Below, piece after piece: positions 44,613-55,511 of a stretch of DNA of 64,000 nt (the first letter of the stretch is position 1; each line of letters begins with the position of its first letter). Under the pieces are notes generated by a model. It made no database searches and was not told the origin of the DNA. It saw nothing but the letters and a program-made list of their open reading frames with translations. The DNA is taken from assembly GCA_947000775.1 (NCBI GenBank), contig CAMQGK010000638.1, positions 20,208,501 through 20,272,500 of the forward strand. Direction: 5' to 3'. A program made the translations under genes and the position numbers. The DNA comes from Pterois miles (taxonomy: Eukaryota; Chordata; Actinopteri; Perciformes; Scorpaenidae).

Positions 44613-45835
44613 CCCAAGGTACCCAAATGGCTAGCAGCGGCCCAGAATTTATTTATTACTACTTATTTATAGGTAATAAGTCTTGTCCTTAACCTTTTTT
44701 TGGGCGTTATCTATAGTAATAATAATGGTCCAAGATGAAATTGCATACTTTTAAGTCAAAAACCATCAAATATCCAATACTCAATTATTATTAAAGCTTT
44801 CTTTTTTATGTAGATAAAAAAAAATACAAAAATTTACTTCAAGTGCTGTAAGTGTGGCGCTATAGAGGTGTGAAGGGTGTCTGGCAGACATAATTTGTCT
44901 TTATTGCCATAGTCTCACTGGACAAATGATTTCCAATGAATTTAAACAGAGCAAAGTACTGTAATGATTTCTATGCCACAAGTGGGGCCATACTCTGCTT
45001 TTCTGATTGGGAGGAGAAATCTATGAATGGTGGTAACAGCATGTTTAAGGTATTATGGTGCCTCAGCACATCTGGGGAAATCAGAGGCATCGGCACACCG
45101 CTCACTGCGTCTTGGCCTCAGCTTACCACCTCTGGATCATGCAGGCGAATTAAAACAGCTGGAGGGAGAAAACAGGCTTACGCAGCAGAACAACTCCCCC
45201 CATCGGCTAACAAGAGGTCTCCCACGACCCAATTAGGAAGTCAAGCTGGGAAAAAAAAACGAAGACGGCAGGGGTTGTTTCCACGAAGACATGATCAAGA
45301 AAAAGAGTACAGTGAGGACACCACATGTAGATGTGTACAAAAATAGCACAAAGATGGGAAAAGTAGTGACGGCAGAGGAAGCTGTACAACTTATGGAGAA
45401 ACCTGTATATGCGTTCACTATAACAAGCTTAGAGGTGTTGAATAAGCTTAAAGCAGTATGCTTTAAGGGGAGTAAGTAAGGAGACCGATTTCCAAGCAGG
45501 CCACCCGCAAAGAAAGCCTTTGCACTTCACAGTGTTTGCATGCTCTTCTTTTGTGGCCCTGCACGACGTGAGATGAAAGAAAAAAATGTGCGTCACATCA
45601 CACAATATACATTTAAACCCCATACCGAGTGTTACTTACGCAACAAGAGTGTAACGTTCTTCATCAAGTCAAGCACCATGTTATTGGCCAAGAGAGGAGA
45701 GAGGGAAAGGTGTGTGTGGACAGTCACAGGATCATGCTGTGAAGAACACTCTGAGAAGAACACAATCAGCCAGTAGGGGGCTTAATTACTTTTTTTAAAA
45801 ATAGAGTGATAATGCCCATATATCCACTCTCCCAC
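44613..45835. other. Single-copy region with an unassigned open frame
   Basis: A 136-codon plus frame (44936-45346) ends in a basic segment (GKKKRRRQG). A second frame in another phase overlaps it. There is no domain, splice context or start context, so it is not called. A partial CTCF-like word, CCAGTAGGGGGCTT, lies at 45770-45783. Confidence 0.35.
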
Positions 45836-45915
45836 CTCGGGCAAAAGTAATAATTAACCTAAACAGCATTCTTTGGATGGTGGGAGGAAGTCAAAACCTC
45901 GGGAGAAAAACTCCA
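45836..45915 (-). mobile_element. V-SINE body fragment
   Basis: AATTAACCTAAACAGCATTC and GGTGGGAGGAAG, then CCTCGGGAGAAA, resemble the V-SINE core, heavily diverged. Confidence 0.5.
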
Positions 45916-46008
45916 GAGGAGGATACCCCTTTGGGGAGCCTCCGGATGACCTGAGATGCTCTGTCTCACTGTCTACATTTTGCACATAATATCCTGGTTT
46001 TCCCCTAA

Positions 46009-46335
46009 AGGCCTTGACACACTGAACTGATGGTCAGCTGTTGGCCAGTGTAGGGTCGTCGGTGAGTGTCTGTCGGCCTAGGTTTTGCAGCGTGTCATGC
46101 ACCATCGGCTCTAATCTGCCTGTGTCTCAGGTTTTTTGGACAATTCAGCATGTTGCCTCGGCGGTGGCCCATCAGTGAGCGAACTTACTCCGATCGGCTG
46201 TTCAGCTTCAGTGAATCAGTACATGAGTGAGGTGAGGAAATCAAGTCAACGAGTAAAGTCAAATGTAAAAACACAGAAGGCTCTTCTCATCTTTCATCTT
46301 CATCTCATCTGAGCATCCCACCACACAACATGGCC
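46009..46335 (+). mobile_element. CACACTGAACYGACGG-type repeat
   Basis: CTTGACACACTGAACTGATG, GTTGGCCAGTGTAGGGTCGT and GTGGCCCATCAGTGAGCGAA resemble a percomorph DNA element with CGRCGG words. Recalled from memory. The end is uncertain. Confidence 0.5.
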
Positions 46336-46689
46336 ACCACAACATGGCCATCTGGAATGAAACTAAGTGGTGAGTGTGAGTGGTGTGAAAATGGTCGGCA
46401 AACGATGCTTTGTTTCATGTACATATCATAACACCTTGTATAGCCGCCACCCTCAGTCTTCCAGTTTCCCTTTTTGAATGATGCATACAGACTAACGGCG
46501 CCTGCTGGTATGGAGAGTTATTTCCTCTCACACAGGCGCAGAATGTACATGCTATCTGGCTTTCGGCTGTAGTCTTGTCAGTCAAGACAAAGGTGATGTG
46601 AGGCAAAGCAAGTTGGCCTTCATCACAGCTAGTTTTTTGATGTCGGGTTGGTGTGTCTTTGCCTTTGTTCCAAAAGACAATATTCCTAC

Positions 46690-47435
46690 TAAGCTATTTA
46701 CATGCTCATGAAAATTAATGTTACACTAATATTCCCATTTACATGCAGCCAGTACACCGATTAACTGAACTAGTTGTGGACTTGTTCCACTGTACGAACA
46801 AAGACCCCTGAGGCAAAATTGCGATTTGTGATTTTTCTTCTTGAATAGGTTGGCATTGCGAAATTTGCGCATATCCAAAAACTTGTTGATATCAAAGTCT
46901 TTCAAGATGTGTAAAAGTAGGTGTGTTTCTCTTCCAATCATAAATATGGGCTTTTGGGCGTGCATCTCTATGACCTTCCACAGCAACTGGATTCTCGTAA
47001 TGTCACCTTATCAATCACCTGCCAAGTATGTTTTGTAATTGCCTGCACTTTTACAAACAGTGTCTAATGACAGCTTCTCAGATGGTTCAAACTGTCTGGT
47101 AAGATAAGATAAGATAAGATAAGATAAGATAAGATAAGATAAGATAAGATGAACCTTTAAGTAAGTCAGGTTAGCTACCCCAGCCTTGCACACTGTTGGC
47201 TACTTGGTTTGTGTACAACACAGTGCTGGTTGTAAACAAGCAAGAGGCCGTGTGTCGTCCAAAGAATGCTCTAAAACCTGAATAATATCAGCATCCCACG
47301 TCTTAATCGGAAAATGCTCCATTTTGAGTAAGGGATATCATGAACATGCTGTTTGCACGGCCCATGTCAAATTCAGACTACTGCCATATTCGGAATGATA
47401 GTGGAATATTAGTGTGCATGTTATTCCACTCTCAT
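46690..47435. mobile_element. DNA element with imperfect terminal inverted repeats
   Basis: The left end has CATGAAAATTAATGTTACAC, TAATATTCCCATTTACATGC and AGCCAGTACACCGATTAA. The right end has GTGGAATATTAGTGTGCATG and TTATTCCA, its rough reverse complement. A LINE tail (47101-47158) lies inside. Confidence 0.65.
47101..47158 (-). mobile_element. LINE 3' tail with (AAGAT)10
   Basis: Ten exact AAGAT units precede GAACCTTTA. On the minus strand this reads TAAAGGTTCATCTTATCTTA, the end of the LINE at 804-1352. Almost nothing but the tail is retained. Confidence 0.75.
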
Positions 47436-48934
47436 CGCTTTCTCCACATCCTGATACATGATCATAGTGGTTTTATGCTTCTTTAAATGTGACTATCTGC
47501 ATGTGTATTTTGGCATGTTTTTAGGACGGGGAAGAGAGAGCAAGAGGAACAGTTTATCTCTTCATGCTTTGGCTCCATTTGCTAAATTCAATAGTTTGCA
47601 AAGTCAGAAATTTCAGTTTGTAATGCAGCTCAAGCTGGGCAGCATATGGTCTTTCTATCTCTCTGGGTGATGATGTTATTGCAAACAGGCTTGGGGGCCT
47701 CGCTTTGGCTTCAGTCAACCCTTTGACTGTCCAGAGGGATCATTTTCACTTTTCTTTTTCTTCTCCTCAAAGGCAGATTCACCTTTCCTCCTTTGTATCG
47801 TTGTCTCGTCCGTCTTGTTTTCCTCGGTTTTGTCCTCCCGTTGGTCCGGCATAATCTTCCCCCAGAAACCATTCCAGAGCTCTTTTGTTAAAGCAGCACA
47901 GTACATGAATTTTACATGGGTTGCACACAGTCTTCTGTCAATACTCCCACTGGCCACGGCGGGTTCACTCTTCCTATACAGCCGAGCACACGAGCATAGG
48001 CAATGGTGCAAATACACACAACCCAGCATGACCCCGTAAGTCCATGAGAGCATGAATACAGTCTTGCAGACACAAATCCACACTTCTCCTCTTAGAAGAG
48101 TATTGAAGCATGCAGCATATTCAGAACACAGATGAAATGCCTCAGATCAAAGACGCTCTGATGGCTGCCTGATGTTTTATTGATCATAAACCATGTTAAG
48201 TATTTTTGAGGGGTGAATATTAGCTGCAAATATTATTTATTTTTGGTGGAGTTTGGATTATTTTTTTGCACTCAGCAGCAGTGGGTCTGACAGAGGAGAT
48301 GATGCTCCTAATGTGACACATTAAAAGGAAAATCTACCCCCGAAGCACATCTCCTACATGTTAGTCTTATGATTTTGGATAGTTGGGTCTATGGTTTATG
48401 GGCGTAAACAAGCCTTCAAAGGCAGGAACAAGAAAGGCAAGATACTGAAAGGCTTGTCTTTGAGAAACAAACTGAAGAGCACTTCCACTCTGTGAATAGT
48501 ACAGTGGTGACTGCGAGCACACACAGTGACAGTATCCTGGCTGATTAAGGGTACAAGTACATTTTTACATATAAAGTTGAATTACATGTAAAATCTATCT
48601 ATCTATCTCTATCTAATCTATTCTACACAAAGACAGGCTTCACTCTATTTTATTTCTATGCGTTTGACATCACAGGCTGCAGCCTCAGGTTTCTGGGTTC
48701 CTGCTATTTGAGAGAGTTCTTCACAAACATTGACTGAACTGTCTGAGATCAGTGGTGAATTACACATGTATATTTTGTGCTTTGGCTACTGTTTGCCTTA
48801 AAGCAGTAAACAAGTTTTGTATGGTGGGAAGGACTGTTTTAAATGTGTTATATTCCACATTCAGAGCATATCCAACACATTCTTTACGGTTGCAGTAAAC
48901 GAGTGGTTAGCATCAGTTCTAACAAAAGCTATTG
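47436..48934. other. Single-copy region
   Basis: It contains a TCTA microsatellite at 48594-48617. The minus frame 47715-48083 (122 codons) has a charged low-complexity tail and no domain. No gene was supported. Confidence 0.4.
48594..48617 (+). repeat. (TCTA)n microsatellite
   Basis: About five TCTA units with one interruption. Confidence 0.85.
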
Positions 48935-49145
48935 CTTAGGTTTACACAACAAAACCACTTAGGTTTAGGAAAAGACTTCATGATTGGGCTTAAAATTACA
49001 ACATGTTTGTAAAGTGAAATTTACACTCAATGCACGAACAGCGGCATCCTGGATGAACGCCCTGTGTTTGTTAAACCCATCCACTTTGTTTTTTCACTCA
49101 AACTACATCACCACACACCCTGTCTTCATTCTCTGAGCGTTTAAT
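48935..49145 (+). mobile_element. Family-W-related repeat fragment
   Basis: ACAACAAAACCACTTAGGTT, GGAAAAGACTTCATGATTGG and CCTGTGTTTGTTAAACCCAT parallel the 59430-59575 part of family W. Confidence 0.55.
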
Positions 49146-49180
49146 ATTGACTCAGACGGGGTTACACTGTAGTTACGTGA

Positions 49181-49235
49181 AGATAAGATAAGATATTCCT
49201 TTATTAGTCCCACAGTGGGGAAATTCACGGTATGT
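49181..49235 (-). mobile_element. LINE 3' end fragment
   Basis: AGATAAGATAAGATATTCCT, TTATTAGTCCCACAGTGGGG, AAATT: on the minus strand a CCCCACTGTGGGACTAATAA stem followed by AGGAATATCTTATCTT, a familiar fish LINE terminus. Confidence 0.8.
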
Positions 49236-49349
49236 CTCATACAGGCGCTAAAGGGTGCTTTGTGTGGTGGTGTCACATGCAGATATGCGTGATGAAATGT
49301 TGGAATTTGACGCCCTGGGAATGAGAACAGACCAGCATACCTATTATTG

Positions 49350-49605
49350 AGGGATTTCCTCCATACAGCTCTCAACATGGCGACAGCTTAGCCGGCAGCT
49401 AGCAGCTAATGGTGCTAACAGCACAAAAAGTGCAAACAATGGCAACAGCGCTGACAGAGCTAACAGTATATACCTGGGGGGGTGATACACAGGGCGGGCG
49501 GTGACCACGGCCTGGGTCGGGACGGCATTATCACAGCTGTAACTGTCATATGAGTGGAGTGCAGAGCGGCAGAGATAAGCTAGCCAGGTGGGCAATTACA
49601 TAAAC
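49350..49605 (-). mobile_element. Family-V dispersed repeat, copy 2
   Basis: Reverse complement of 6019-6330, with an extra internal GTGGTCACCGCCCGCCC segment that copy 1 lacks. It follows the LINE end and precedes family W. Confidence 0.75.
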
Positions 49606-49689
49606 AAAAAACAGAGAAGCTTTGAATACAAGACACAGAGCAGCCTGTTCACATGAACAGGCATGTGAATGAATAACGCACAAGGAGTT

Positions 49690-50205
49690 TAGCACGCAAT
49701 AACAGCATTCTTACTTTTAGTGTGTCATTTGTATACCATATAGTCTGTGCTAACTGCAACGTAAATGCAGCCATGTAAATATGCCAAGCTCAGAGCTAGT
49801 GACAGAAATAAAAAAGCAAGAACAGCCGCTTATTGCGGTGGGAGTGGAGGTGGATGGGTCTAACAAACACAGGACTTTTAATCAGGAGACCTGTGTTCAA
49901 ATGCAGTGTTTTGTTTTGTTTTGTTTGTTTCGTTACATTGGTCGCATGTTTTTAAGTGAACCTCACATGTGGCATGTTTTACTTATGTTACATTGTTTCT
50001 GTATGTATTTTACTTTGTTTACTTACTTATTTTAAGTCCAGCCATGTACGTTTTTCATTGTTACCTCAACCTAACTAACTTAGTTTTGTTGCGTGGCATA
50101 CAAATGACATGTAAAAAGCCTAAAACGCATCCTCATAACATGTGGAATGTCTGTGTAATGTTGTGTCATTGCTAAGCCTTCCCATGAGACCAGGTTTCAT
50201 TCTCT
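49690..50205 (-). mobile_element. Family-W repeat, copy 2
   Basis: The minus-strand text CTGGTCTCATGGGAAGGCTT, GCCACGCAACAAAACTAAGT, GGTCTCCTGATTAAAAGTCC, TGTGTTTGTTAGACCCATCC and GTTAGCACAGACTATATGG parallels 59316-59765 in order. Confidence 0.75.
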
Positions 50206-51365
50206 GCTCAGGTAAACATTACTCCATTGTATAGTTACATTGCAAATAGCTGTTTGCTGCTATATCAATGCTGCATTCGAAATTTTGCATCTTTAAACCT
50301 ATTTGATTGTGCTGATGATGAAGCGACAGAAAAAGTCTATAAGGAAAGACTGAGAACACACATGGATGAATCTGACTGCAGCCTGAGTTTGCAGCCTGTT
50401 CTCCATCCTGTTTTCAACTCTACGAAATGTAATTGACTTCGAACATCTACAGGCGCCCCTGCAGACAGTCGGCCGATCGTCTTTTCTGGAGGTCTTGTTC
50501 CCTCTGTTGCCATCTGTTCTGTGTTAGCCTGCTGATTACATTACTGGAAAAAAATAGCAGAAAGAAAGTTAGAAAGTTGCTCAACTTGTTCCTGCAGAGG
50601 AAGTAGTAGAGACAACTCAGAAATGGCGGATGTGCTTAAGGTTAATGTTGCTGACCTGGAAACTGTAACAGGCTTGGATTTTCTCCGGACCTGCTATTTT
50701 TTTTCTCTCTCTCTCTTTCCAACATTGACATACTCTGTGGCGTAGCTAAAGTTGAGACAAGTTCTCGGAGAATTTGGGCCTCAGGGGGAGAGCCCTGATA
50801 TGCACTGTGTCCAAAATGTGAGGCGCATAATTTGGACGGGGATTTGATAACCAGAAAGCCCAGGCAGAGAAGTATGAGTACATTATCTAAGTTAAAATTT
50901 GGTTATGGTTTAAGAGAGTTTCACTGACATTGATTGCTCTGGCTGAATCCACCCAGTAATGTATTGAAGAAAACATTGTCCCATAAATAACTTTAAATTT
51001 CCCACCAGATCAGGTGCCATATACAAGATGATGCATCACAGTATAGACACACAGCTTCAACTTGCTTCTTTTGCAATTTCACAGACATTTTGTGACATTT
51101 CACCTCAGAGCTGTCAGCCTTCACCCTACAGTCAAGCCACTGCAATATCTCTCTACAAAACTCTACAGGCTACACAACACACTATTCTTACTCTAGCCCT
51201 GTTGTTTATGAAACAAATTTATACATCAACAATTTGCTTTGCTAGATAAGTTTTTGAGTAAACGTAACTACTGCTGGTTCACTGGCAACGTCTTTTATCC
51301 GCAAGATCTAGGGGTCATGTTTAGGAGGTAACCCACAATTTGGGAAACTCTTGGCTAGATATTTA
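50206..51365. other. Unassigned region
   Basis: 50447-50640 (GCCCCTGCAGACAGTCGGCC, GGTCTTGTTCCCTCTGTTGC) looks like a dispersed repeat. The rest is single-copy. No gene. Confidence 0.4.
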
Positions 51366-51689
51366 AGGTTAGGCATTGACCTGGAATGGTTACAGTTAGG
51401 CATTGACCTCAAATAGTTAATTTTAGTCATTGACCTTGAATAGTTAAGTTTGGGCATTGACCTTGAATGGTTAAGGTCAGGCATTGACCTTGAATGTTTA
51501 AGGTTAGGCATTGACCTTGAATGTTTAAGGTTAGGCATTGACCTTGAATGTTTGAGGTTAGGCATTGACCTTAAATTGTTAAGATTAGGCATTGACCTTA
51601 AATTGTTAAGGTTAGGCATTGACCTTAAATTGTTAAGATTAGGCATTGACCTTAAATTGTTAAGGTTAGGCGTTGACCTTGAGTAGTAA
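51366..51689. repeat. 27-bp minisatellite, 12 units
   Basis: Twelve 27-base units with consensus AGGTTAGGCATTGACCTTGA plus ATGTTTA. There is no insertion or deletion between units, so the phase is constant. Units 8-11 form a 54-base dimer (AGGTTA then AGATTA variants) repeated twice. Because 27 is a multiple of 3, both strands stay open: minus gives nine-residue MPNLNNLRS repeats and plus gives GIDLECLRL-like repeats. There is no evidence of translation. Confidence 0.97.
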
Positions 51690-53292
51690 CCTTACTAGCT
51701 GTCCTCCTGCCAATTTCAACTTGGATTTGTTCACAATGTCGCATAATTTTCGACTGGGATAATGGGACGCCGTAGTCTCAAGTCCTAGTGGATGTAAATC
51801 ACCTTTATAACCGGGCTTGAACTTAACCTGTACTTGACTAAGAATGCTTTAACTATCAGTGGAACCACAAGGCATGTCTGTCTCAGTCTCAAGAAGTATG
51901 TCAATAACAAATACATTTTGGAGTCCAACCATGTGGTACAGTCTCAACATGTACTGTATATTTATGATATCAACTGAAAATAAGCATGAATGCAGTGATT
52001 TCACCTCTTTCTCGGTTCGTTGCTCATCATCTCAGCCTTATTTCTCTGCTTGTCTGTCTCTGTCTGTCTCTCTGTTTTGCCCCCTTTATTGCTTGTCTCC
52101 CTGATTCTACTTTTTAGAGGATCCAAGGCCTTGCCATATTTATGCGAATAAATAGCTGTCCTACACCCTATCTCTGCCTTCCGTTCTCTGTCATTTCCTC
52201 AGATCTTCTTCCTTCATTTCTAATATCCCCCCCCCCCGTGTTTCCTCTTCTCACTCTGTGGTCTCTTCTTCTTCTTCTATATTGCACCTGTCTCTCAAAA
52301 GCTTTAGTTATCTCCGGAGTCCTCTTTATCCTCCACCCACAACCCCCCGTTGCCGTTCTCTGTCTACTGATATCTTGCCTCAGTCCGTCTTTTTTTACGC
52401 CTGTCTTCTCCTGACAGAGGTGTATCACAGCACAGGTGGCTCTCAATCTCGGAGAAGTCACTTTATCATGTAGGCGGCGCGTGGTGGAGTTGGTTTGACT
52501 GGTTGGCGTGGCACGGGATTGCTGTTATTTTGTCAAATGCATACACTTCTCAACCAGAAATGCATGTATATGGCACCTTACAATCCTCCCCCAATCCCCA
52601 AGCCATCCCACATGCAGAAACCCTCGCTGTCTCATCAGTAACATCTCCCCCCTCCTCACCTCGCATCCTCCTGTACACACACAGCCCAGCACTACATCCC
52701 AAAGCTATTAGTTCCTGACAGCGTCCTCCATTCAGCCCCGTCTGCCCCCCTCACCCCTCCCTGCACACTCGCACAACTCTGAGGGCTCGCCTCTCTGCAC
52801 GCCACGGCGCTCCCCTTTAATAGCTTTCCACGCTGCAATCTACCCGCCCGCCCGTCGAGTCAATTGAGTGTATTATATTCGTAATTGGAGGCTATTGATT
52901 GACAGACTCCGAATGCGTCACATGACAAAAGTGTGGGAGCTTACAACTATGTGCACAAAAAGCAAAGCACAAAGGATTTCTTTTTTTTTTTTTCCTCCCC
53001 AGGAATCACGACAGAGCAGATGCAGAGCACACGTGGGCGTTCCTACGCTCACACAGACACTTGCACACACATGCTGACAGTTGCCAAAATGAAGTCTAAA
53101 AAATAGAGGAATCCTCGGGCCAAGGTCATTCCATCAATAGAGGCTGTGAAATTGAGTGTGAGACAGGAGAGAGATCCGTTCCAACTGTACAGGAAGAGAT
53201 GGCTTAGCGCCGATCAGTATGCTTGATTTGTCGCCGGTTATGTGCTGTGTAAAGGGATTTGTTGTTGAGCCAGACACACCTGCCTCTTGTGT
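51690..53292. other. Single-copy region, CT-rich in part
   Basis: About 52020-52440 and 52560-52850 are pyrimidine-rich. A C10 run lies near 52230 and a T14 run near 52981, followed by CCTCCCCAG, which resembles a splice acceptor but has no open exon or donor after it. No gene. Confidence 0.4.
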
Positions 53293-53319
53293 TGTGTGTG
53301 TGTGTGTGTGTGTGTGTGT
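53293..53319 (+). repeat. (TG)13 microsatellite
   Basis: TG run. A second, shorter one lies at 53485-53502. Confidence 0.95.
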
Positions 53320-53857
53320 ACCGTATTTGCCAGTTTTCAAAGCAGGCCTCATAAAAGTGTCATAACTTTACGTTAAACGACTCTGACGTGTCGTCTTCCG
53401 CTTCCCCCGCTCCCTCCTTCTCCACATTTAATCAAGATCCATCGTTCCCAGGAGTCTCGCCGTGTGTATATGTGTGACAGTGTATGTGTGTGTGTGTGTG
53501 TGGATATTTGTGAGAATTTCAGTTTGAATTAGCTTCTGTCACGTCATTAATATGCTGTCTTCAAATATAGAAGTATGCTCTCTTTTCATCAACACTCAGC
53601 GGTGCTTTTCTGTAATTTCTTTCACAAGGTCAGGCCTGGTTGGAGGTCATGCAGATAGATGACTGTGAAAGAGGAGGAAATGGATGTAAAATTGTTAGAA
53701 AAATGGCCTTGAAGCCATATACCAGACAAACAGACTGACTGTATTTTATTAAAACAAAGAATTTAATGTTTTTCAGCTTTACCTTGTAGACTTTGAGTAA
53801 GACAGTAGGTCAAGATAAATGAGTCTAGACAAACTCAAAGTAACTTTTAGTGGAGGT
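53320..53857. other. Unassigned stretch
   Basis: Single-copy apart from the short TG run at 53485-53502. Confidence 0.4.
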
Positions 53858-53990
53858 TAGGGCTGCTCAATTATGGCGAAAGTTATAATCACGATTATTG
53901 TAAGAACCACTTAAGCACATATTTATATTTGGTGAAATTGCTTACGTTGGCATGACTGAAGTTCTAGTTTGTGCAACAGTTTTTGTATAG
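53858..53990 (+). mobile_element. TAGGGCTGCTCAATTATGG-type hAT-like repeat end
   Basis: The terminus TAGGGCTGCTCAATTATGGC followed by AATCACGATTATTGTAAGAA is a well-known teleost element end. The other end was not located, so the right boundary is a guess. Confidence 0.65.
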
Positions 53991-55310
53991 TTTAAGTAGC
54001 TACCATGTAGTATTATGATGATTACCATTTTCTTATTATAGTACTTGAATAGACATTTTATTATTTACAACAGGGTATTCAGTGCGCATGGTAAAATGAG
54101 GATTTTGGAAGATGCTGTGAAGTCTGCATAGGTGTGGATCACAACAAGTTTTCATTGTGTTATACACCATGTTATACAGCATATCACAGCATACAGTGAC
54201 AGTGTTATAACATTTAACATATGGAACATCAAGTTTGTAGTGAAACATGAGTCAGAATTAAATACCTTACAGACTAAGTGGCTAAGGAACTTGGAGCATC
54301 GTCAAACAGCCACCACAATACTGCATTCATGATTATTTTTAAAAATTACTCATTAACTTTGGAGACATCATGAACTTAGACAGAACATTTTGTAGGCTAC
54401 ATTTTTAAAGCTAAATGCATCAATCTGGTGCACTTTGAGAGCAAAATTAAGAGGCTAGATCTATGAAGAACTTTGTGCTCTAGTAAACAATTTATCCATA
54501 AACACATTGGTTGTATAGATATAAACAAATGGTGATGACACAGCAAAAATAGTCACACACACAAAGCATGGTAAACAAGACGGGATCTGTGTTTCAAGAT
54601 TAGCCTGACGGGTCGCCGACATTGCTGCACTGAGGACAGTCTGCCTTATAGTGAACATTAAGCTGCGAAGTCCAGGTGTGCAGTGCTGTAAAGTGCCACC
54701 TGCACCCCACGCTTTTTCAAGCTGATCTACAACCGGTCGCACCACCATAGAAAAAATACGGCCTGCAAAAGCGCACTAATGTAAAGGACAGGGGTGCGCT
54801 GGATTTATAACACACGACTAAATGAGATTTATTATTGTGAGACAAACAAACAAAGTCAATGGAAAGAGGCAAGTGAATGTGAATAGACCTGAATTTGATC
54901 TAGACTGCACAAACTTGAGGCAAGATTTGTCCTTGGTAATTCACTCCGCAGACAGCAAGATGAAGGAAGAAACTGAAAGAAAATGTAAGTATAATATATA
55001 ATATAGTAAATTACTTCTTGGTACATTTTAAATCTAAAACCCATAATCTACATGGATTTACCCAGGGCACACACCCGAGCTAGCTAGTGAGTACAGTCAC
55101 TATAAGTGACGTATTAATTTTTAACTTGGGAGGATGGAACGACTCTTTTGGTTCTGTATTTTTTAATACCCCCCTCACAATTACAAATCTGTCTGCCACT
55201 TCAGCACCACGGATAGCACCATGGATTTATCAATTCACAGCACAGTTAGGCTGCTGATATTTCAGAGCCATGGACGGGACCATAGATCCTAACCTCAGTC
55301 AGATAACTAA
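53991..55310. other. Unassigned AT-rich region
   Basis: Part may be the interior of the preceding element. TATAATATATAATATAGT near 54990 is AT microsatellite-like. No gene was supported. Confidence 0.4.
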
Positions 55311-55511
55311 GCGAACTGTGGCTTTGTACAGTTGGTCCAATAATGTTGCTGGATAGCTACGGCTCTGTACATTTGATCGAATACGTACAGTGCTTGCTAG
55401 TTATGGCTTAATAGGTACGTTGCTAGCTAGCTACATCTCTGTACAATAGATCCAATCGATATGTTGCTCGCTAGCTACAGCTCTGTACAGTTTGTCCAAT
55501 AGGCTATTCGT
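55311..55511. repeat. Degenerate ~44-bp minisatellite
   Basis: Units with AGCTACRGCTCTGTACAGTT, TGTCCAATA and GTTGCTAGCT start near 55311, 55355, 55399, 55429 and 55473. The third unit has a 14-base deletion. GCTAGC palindromes mark the unit joints. Confidence 0.8.

Noticed and set aside
44936..45346. 136-codon frame with a basic C-terminal segment
   Set aside because: No start context, splice sites, domain or family resemblance; overlapped by another frame.
45770..45783. Fifth CTCF-like site (CCAGTAGGGGGCTT)
   Set aside because: The core is good but the last two positions fail, and it is not in family X, so it is not counted with the four repeat-borne sites.
47715..48083. 122-codon minus-strand frame with charged tail
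   Set aside because: Low-complexity end (EEKKKKS-like), no domain and no exon structure.
51308..51646. Repeat protein with nine-residue MPNLNNLRS units
   Set aside because: Explained fully by a 27-bp minisatellite, with an equally open frame on the opposite strand; no sign of transcription or splicing.
51366..51689. CRISPR-like array
   Set aside because: Units are contiguous without spacers, and the genome is vertebrate.
52981..53009. Splice acceptor (long T run then CCTCCCCAG)
   Set aside because: No matching donor or open exon follows; long T runs before CAG are common by chance and in retroelement tails.
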